From contig JBBHKE010002706.1 of NCBI GenBank assembly GCA_037447655.1, positions 1 through 64,000 on the forward strand: a stretch of DNA of 64,000 bases, written 5' to 3'. This DNA is from Zygnema cylindricum (Eukaryota; Streptophyta; Zygnematophyceae; Zygnematales; Zygnemataceae). The first letter of the stretch is position 1, and the number at the start of each line of letters is the position of its first letter. A program made the position numbers and the translations under genes. The notes under the pieces were generated by a model. It made no database searches. It was given only the letters and a program-made list of their open reading frames with translations, and was not told where the DNA came from. Shown in pieces: positions 61,282-64,000 of the stretch.

Positions 61282-63237
61282 ATGCCTAGGCCTCGAGGAT
61301 CAGAGTGGGACCATGTTAAGGCTCCGAAGGGTGGCCAGCTTGGGGACAACAAATTGTGCATTTGCATTTACTGTAACTTCAAGTATAATGGACAAGCCAC
61401 TCGGATTAGAAACCACCTTCTTGGAAATGTGAAGAGTGGAGGCATTAGGACCTGCAATTTATGTCCGAATGAGATAAAGGCAGAGCTACGTGCTGTGGAA
61501 ACAGACAAGGCTTCTCAAGGTTCTAAAAAACGTATTATATCCGTTTTAGATCAACTTACTGGAAGTGGAAGTCTTACAGGGTCTTTAGATAAGGTACAAG
61601 GAGTACAAATGAAAATAAGAAGTTGTTTTAATAGTTATAATCAAAAGGAGGTAGATGCAACATGGGCTAAAGCTTTTTTTGCCAATGGCTTGCCATTCAC
61701 TCTATTGGATGACCCCTATTTCAAGGCAGCAGTGAAGCAAACTGGGGAGATAGGGGAGTCTTATAAGTTACCGCACCGAAATGCCATGAGAACGAGACTT
61801 TTGGCTGAGACCAAGGCAACGATCACTAATGATTTGGAGAGTTACATAGAGACATTGAAAGTCACCGGAGCCTCTGTCACATCAGACGGTTGGACAGCTA
61901 TTGACCAAACACCTCTTCTTAACATTTTAGCTGTCACCCCAAAACGTGACATGTTTCTCATGGCCAAAGATACTAATAAGCACTACAAGGATGTCGAATA
62001 CGTTTGTGGAGTGTTGGAGAAGGGAGTACTTGCGCTGGGAGTGGAGCATGTAGTGCAAATTGTTACAGATTCTGCTCCTGTGAACAAGGCAGCTGCCTTG
62101 TTGCTCATGAGGAAGTACCCAACCCTCACGTGGACGCCATGCTCTGCCCACATCTTAGACTTGATGTTGGAGGATTGGGGCAAGCTTGCTTTTATTTCAA
62201 CACCTGTCCGAGAGGCAAAGGAGGTGTTGAAATTTGTCACAAACCATAACATGAGTGCAACCATCTTCAACAACATCTCTACACTTAGGCTTTTGAAACC
62301 TGGAGAGACCCGGTTTGCTACAAATTTTATCATGCTCCAGAGGTTTTTAGAGGTCAAGGACAGCCTCGAGCGCTTAATGTTTGATGATGGCTATAAGCAG
62401 TGGATTGGCAAGGCTGCTTACAAGTCCGAGGGGGCCAAAGTCAAAGGCCACATTTTGAGCTCAGAGTTTTGGATGAGAGTGGGGGAGGCTGTGACAGTTT
62501 CAGAGCCTGTGGTACGACTGATGCGGGAGTGTGACAAAGGGGCACCAAATGTGGGGAAGGTTTATCATGGGTTCTACATGATCGGTCAATTCTTGCATAA
62601 TATATCCAACAATGGAAGAGTGGGAAATTACGAAGGAATGCAGATCTTGGAGGAGTTGAAGAAATCTTGGTTGGCCAGATGGGAGATGGCATATAGCCCC
62701 ATGTATGCAGCCGGCTTCGTTCTCGATCCCGAGTACCAAAGTGTTGCCTATGGGCAACATTCAAATTTGAAAGTCATGGAAGGATTCCAGAAAATGCTTG
62801 AGAGGATATTACCAAATGTGGATGATCAAGCTGAAGCATACATTGAGTTGACTAAGTATAGGGGCTCTGAGGGAATTTTTGGGAGGGAGGTAACAAAAAC
62901 TTGTGCGAAGAAGATGCCAGGGTGGAAGTGGTGGCAACAGTTTGGGGCTGTCACCCCTATTTTACAGAAGGTGGCAATTAGGGTCCTTGCTCAATGCTCG
63001 GTTGCTAGCTCATGCGAGAGGAATTGGTCAACTTATGACCATATTCACTCTAAAAAAAGGAACAGGCTGACAGCTAAAAGGGCCAATGACTTAGTGTGGG
63101 TCTTTAGTAATCTCAGATTAGCACATCAAACTAGGGATGTCAGCTATGAGGAGTCTATGATAGCATGGGAGGAAGAGGAAGGGGAGATAGTGGAAGAGGA
63201 TGATGACGAAGACATGGATGAACTAGATCTAGAGTGA
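61282..63237 (+). CDS. hAT-family transposase, intact
   Basis: A single exon of 651 codons without interruption encodes a cut-and-paste DNA transposase. The N-terminal BED-type zinc finger has C28-x2-C31 and later H45 and C58, for binding element ends. A DUF659-type catalytic region follows, with LPFTLLDDPYFKAAV, the SDGW motif (residue about 200) carrying the first acidic residue, and TDSAPVNKAA (about 261). Next is the C-x2-H motif PCSAHILDLML. The C-terminal hAT dimerisation domain (about 545-620) has WWQQFG, the CSVASSCERNWS block and KRNRLTAKRANDLV. The tail is a run of Glu and Asp. The frame and all motifs look intact, so it could be active. Codon use differs from the AT-rich surroundings. 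The element's own ends were not located, and the right end may lie beyond the window. Confidence 0.95.
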   Translation: MPRPRGSEWDHVKAPKGGQLGDNKLCICIYCNFKYNGQATRIRNHLLGNVKSGGIRTCNLCPNEIKAELRAVETDKASQGSKKRIISVLDQLTGSGSLTGSLDKVQGVQMKIRSCFNSYNQKEVDATWAKAFFANGLPFTLLDDPYFKAAVKQTGEIGESYKLPHRNAMRTRLLAETKATITNDLESYIETLKVTGASVTSDGWTAIDQTPLLNILAVTPKRDMFLMAKDTNKHYKDVEYVCGVLEKGVLALGVEHVVQIVTDSAPVNKAAALLLMRKYPTLTWTPCSAHILDLMLEDWGKLAFISTPVREAKEVLKFVTNHNMSATIFNNISTLRLLKPGETRFATNFIMLQRFLEVKDSLERLMFDDGYKQWIGKAAYKSEGAKVKGHILSSEFWMRVGEAVTVSEPVVRLMRECDKGAPNVGKVYHGFYMIGQFLHNISNNGRVGNYEGMQILEELKKSWLARWEMAYSPMYAAGFVLDPEYQSVAYGQHSNLKVMEGFQKMLERILPNVDDQAEAYIELTKYRGSEGIFGREVTKTCAKKMPGWKWWQQFGAVTPILQKVAIRVLAQCSVASSCERNWSTYDHIHSKKRNRLTAKRANDLVWVFSNLRLAHQTRDVSYEESMIAWEEEEGEIVEEDDDEDMDELDLE

Positions 63238-63309
63238 TAGAGGAAATAACCCTATTCGAGGTTGTCAATTAGTTACTTTCTAGGTGTAAACTAAGTTATT
63301 TCCCTCCCA

Positions 63310-63595
63310 TGATTACAAAAATGGCTTTTTTTTTCTTCAATCGTGGATGTGTCATTATTTGATGTTCATATACAAAAATGGATTTTTTTTTTCAATTATG
63401 ATTTTGTCATTATTCAATGTTGACATACAAAAATGGTTATTTTTTTGCTTCAATTCTGAATTTACCATTATTAAATGTTGACATATAGAAATGGATTTTT
63501 TCTTTTCAATTGTGATTTTGACATTATTCAATTTTGACATTCAAAAGTGGTTATTTTTTCTTCAATTATAAATTTTTGAATGTTAACATGTTGCA
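63310..63595. repeat. Tandem repeats of about 60 bp after transposase
   Basis: About four to five diverged units contain TTGACATNCAAAAATGG, a T run, TTCAATTNTGA and NTTATTNAATG. They mirror the tandem repeats upstream of the gene. Confidence 0.75.
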
Positions 63596-63654
63596 ATAGG
63601 GGCAGAAGACGCCGGTGCTGACAGGGCTTTCGCTGCCTGGGCGCTAGCGACGAG

Positions 63655-63842
63655 TTCAGCGCCGAGGCAACAGACAGTCTCATCGCTGGTTGCCGGTTCA
63701 GAGTCCAGCGACAGTCTGATCGCTGGCGACGAGACAGTCTGATCGCTAGCGACGAGACAGTCTGATCGCTAGCGACGAGACAGTCTGATCGCTGGTTGCC
63801 GGTTCAGAGTCCAGCGAAGAGACAATGTCGTCGCTGGTTTTC
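63655..63842. repeat. GC-rich minisatellite, 24-bp unit
   Basis: The unit is of the form GACGAGACAGTCTGATCGCT plus AGC. It occurs three to four times in tandem, flanked by two copies of a GGTTGCCGGTTCAGAGTCCA segment. It contrasts sharply with the AT-rich flanks. Confidence 0.9.
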
Positions 63843-64000
63843 GTTTAGAACTCTGAAATTTTGATTTTGTCATCGTATTTTTAGTCATTTATTAAATTTT
63901 TTAATATTTTTTGATTTTTATTTTTTTGTATAAAGTCAACGAAAGTCAACGCATTTTAAAAATATTTGATTTTGTTTCATGCGCATATTAGTTATTTTTT
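63843..64000. other. AT-rich right edge
   Basis: Poly-T-rich sequence with an AAAGTCAACG doublet. Nothing further is seen before the window ends. Confidence 0.4.

Overview
This 64 kb window is eukaryotic nuclear DNA from a plastid-bearing plant or streptophyte alga. It is AT-rich, its genes carry many GT-AG introns, and it is crowded with microsatellites and small inverted-repeat transposons. The plant assignment rests on a complete CCB4 gene (chloroplast cytochrome b6 haem attachment), a plant-style tRNA-Leu and a BED/DUF659 hAT transposase. I cannot name the species.

Six spliced genes, one small intronless gene and one intact transposase could be reconstructed. In order: an unrecognised 3-exon gene (+, 9458-12797, 779 aa); DNA polymerase epsilon subunit B, DPB2/POLE2 (-, 13 exons, 26055-18796, 523 aa); a DTWD1-type tRNA aminocarboxypropyltransferase (+, 3 exons, 27510-30185); a degenerate inorganic pyrophosphatase-like protein with a Q/N-rich tail (-, 2 exons, 33730-31032, 786 aa); CCB4 (+, 8 exons, 36244-40531, 330 aa); mannose-6-phosphate isomerase (-, 5 exons, 46913-42664, 417 aa); a 57-aa single-pass membrane protein resembling COA3 (+, 51384-51557); and a 651-aa hAT transposase (+, 61282-63237). 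In all the spliced genes the reading phase closes across every chosen junction. The host genes alternate in strand as convergent and divergent neighbours. They are housekeeping functions (replication, tRNA modification, photosynthetic assembly, sugar metabolism) and do not form a pathway.

Between genes: 1-9.4 kb is gene-poor AT-rich DNA with decayed transposon remnants. 13-18.7 kb is a dense field of dispersed repeats. 33.7-36.2 kb holds an unusual interleaved inverted-repeat element. 47-61 kb is a graveyard of hAT-type and TA-flanked miniature elements, a 618-bp duplication and a decaying tRNA-Leu array. The right edge has an apparently intact hAT transposase gene bordered by subterminal tandem repeats.

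The observations most worth following are: the pyrophosphatase fold that has lost nearly all catalytic residues; a hAT miniature element with perfect 8-bp target duplications together with a paralogous locus that carries a textbook excision footprint; a likely U12-type AT-AG intron in DPB2; the interleaved inverted repeats; and the tRNA-Leu-bearing repeat array. I found no CRISPR array, operon or other prokaryotic system.
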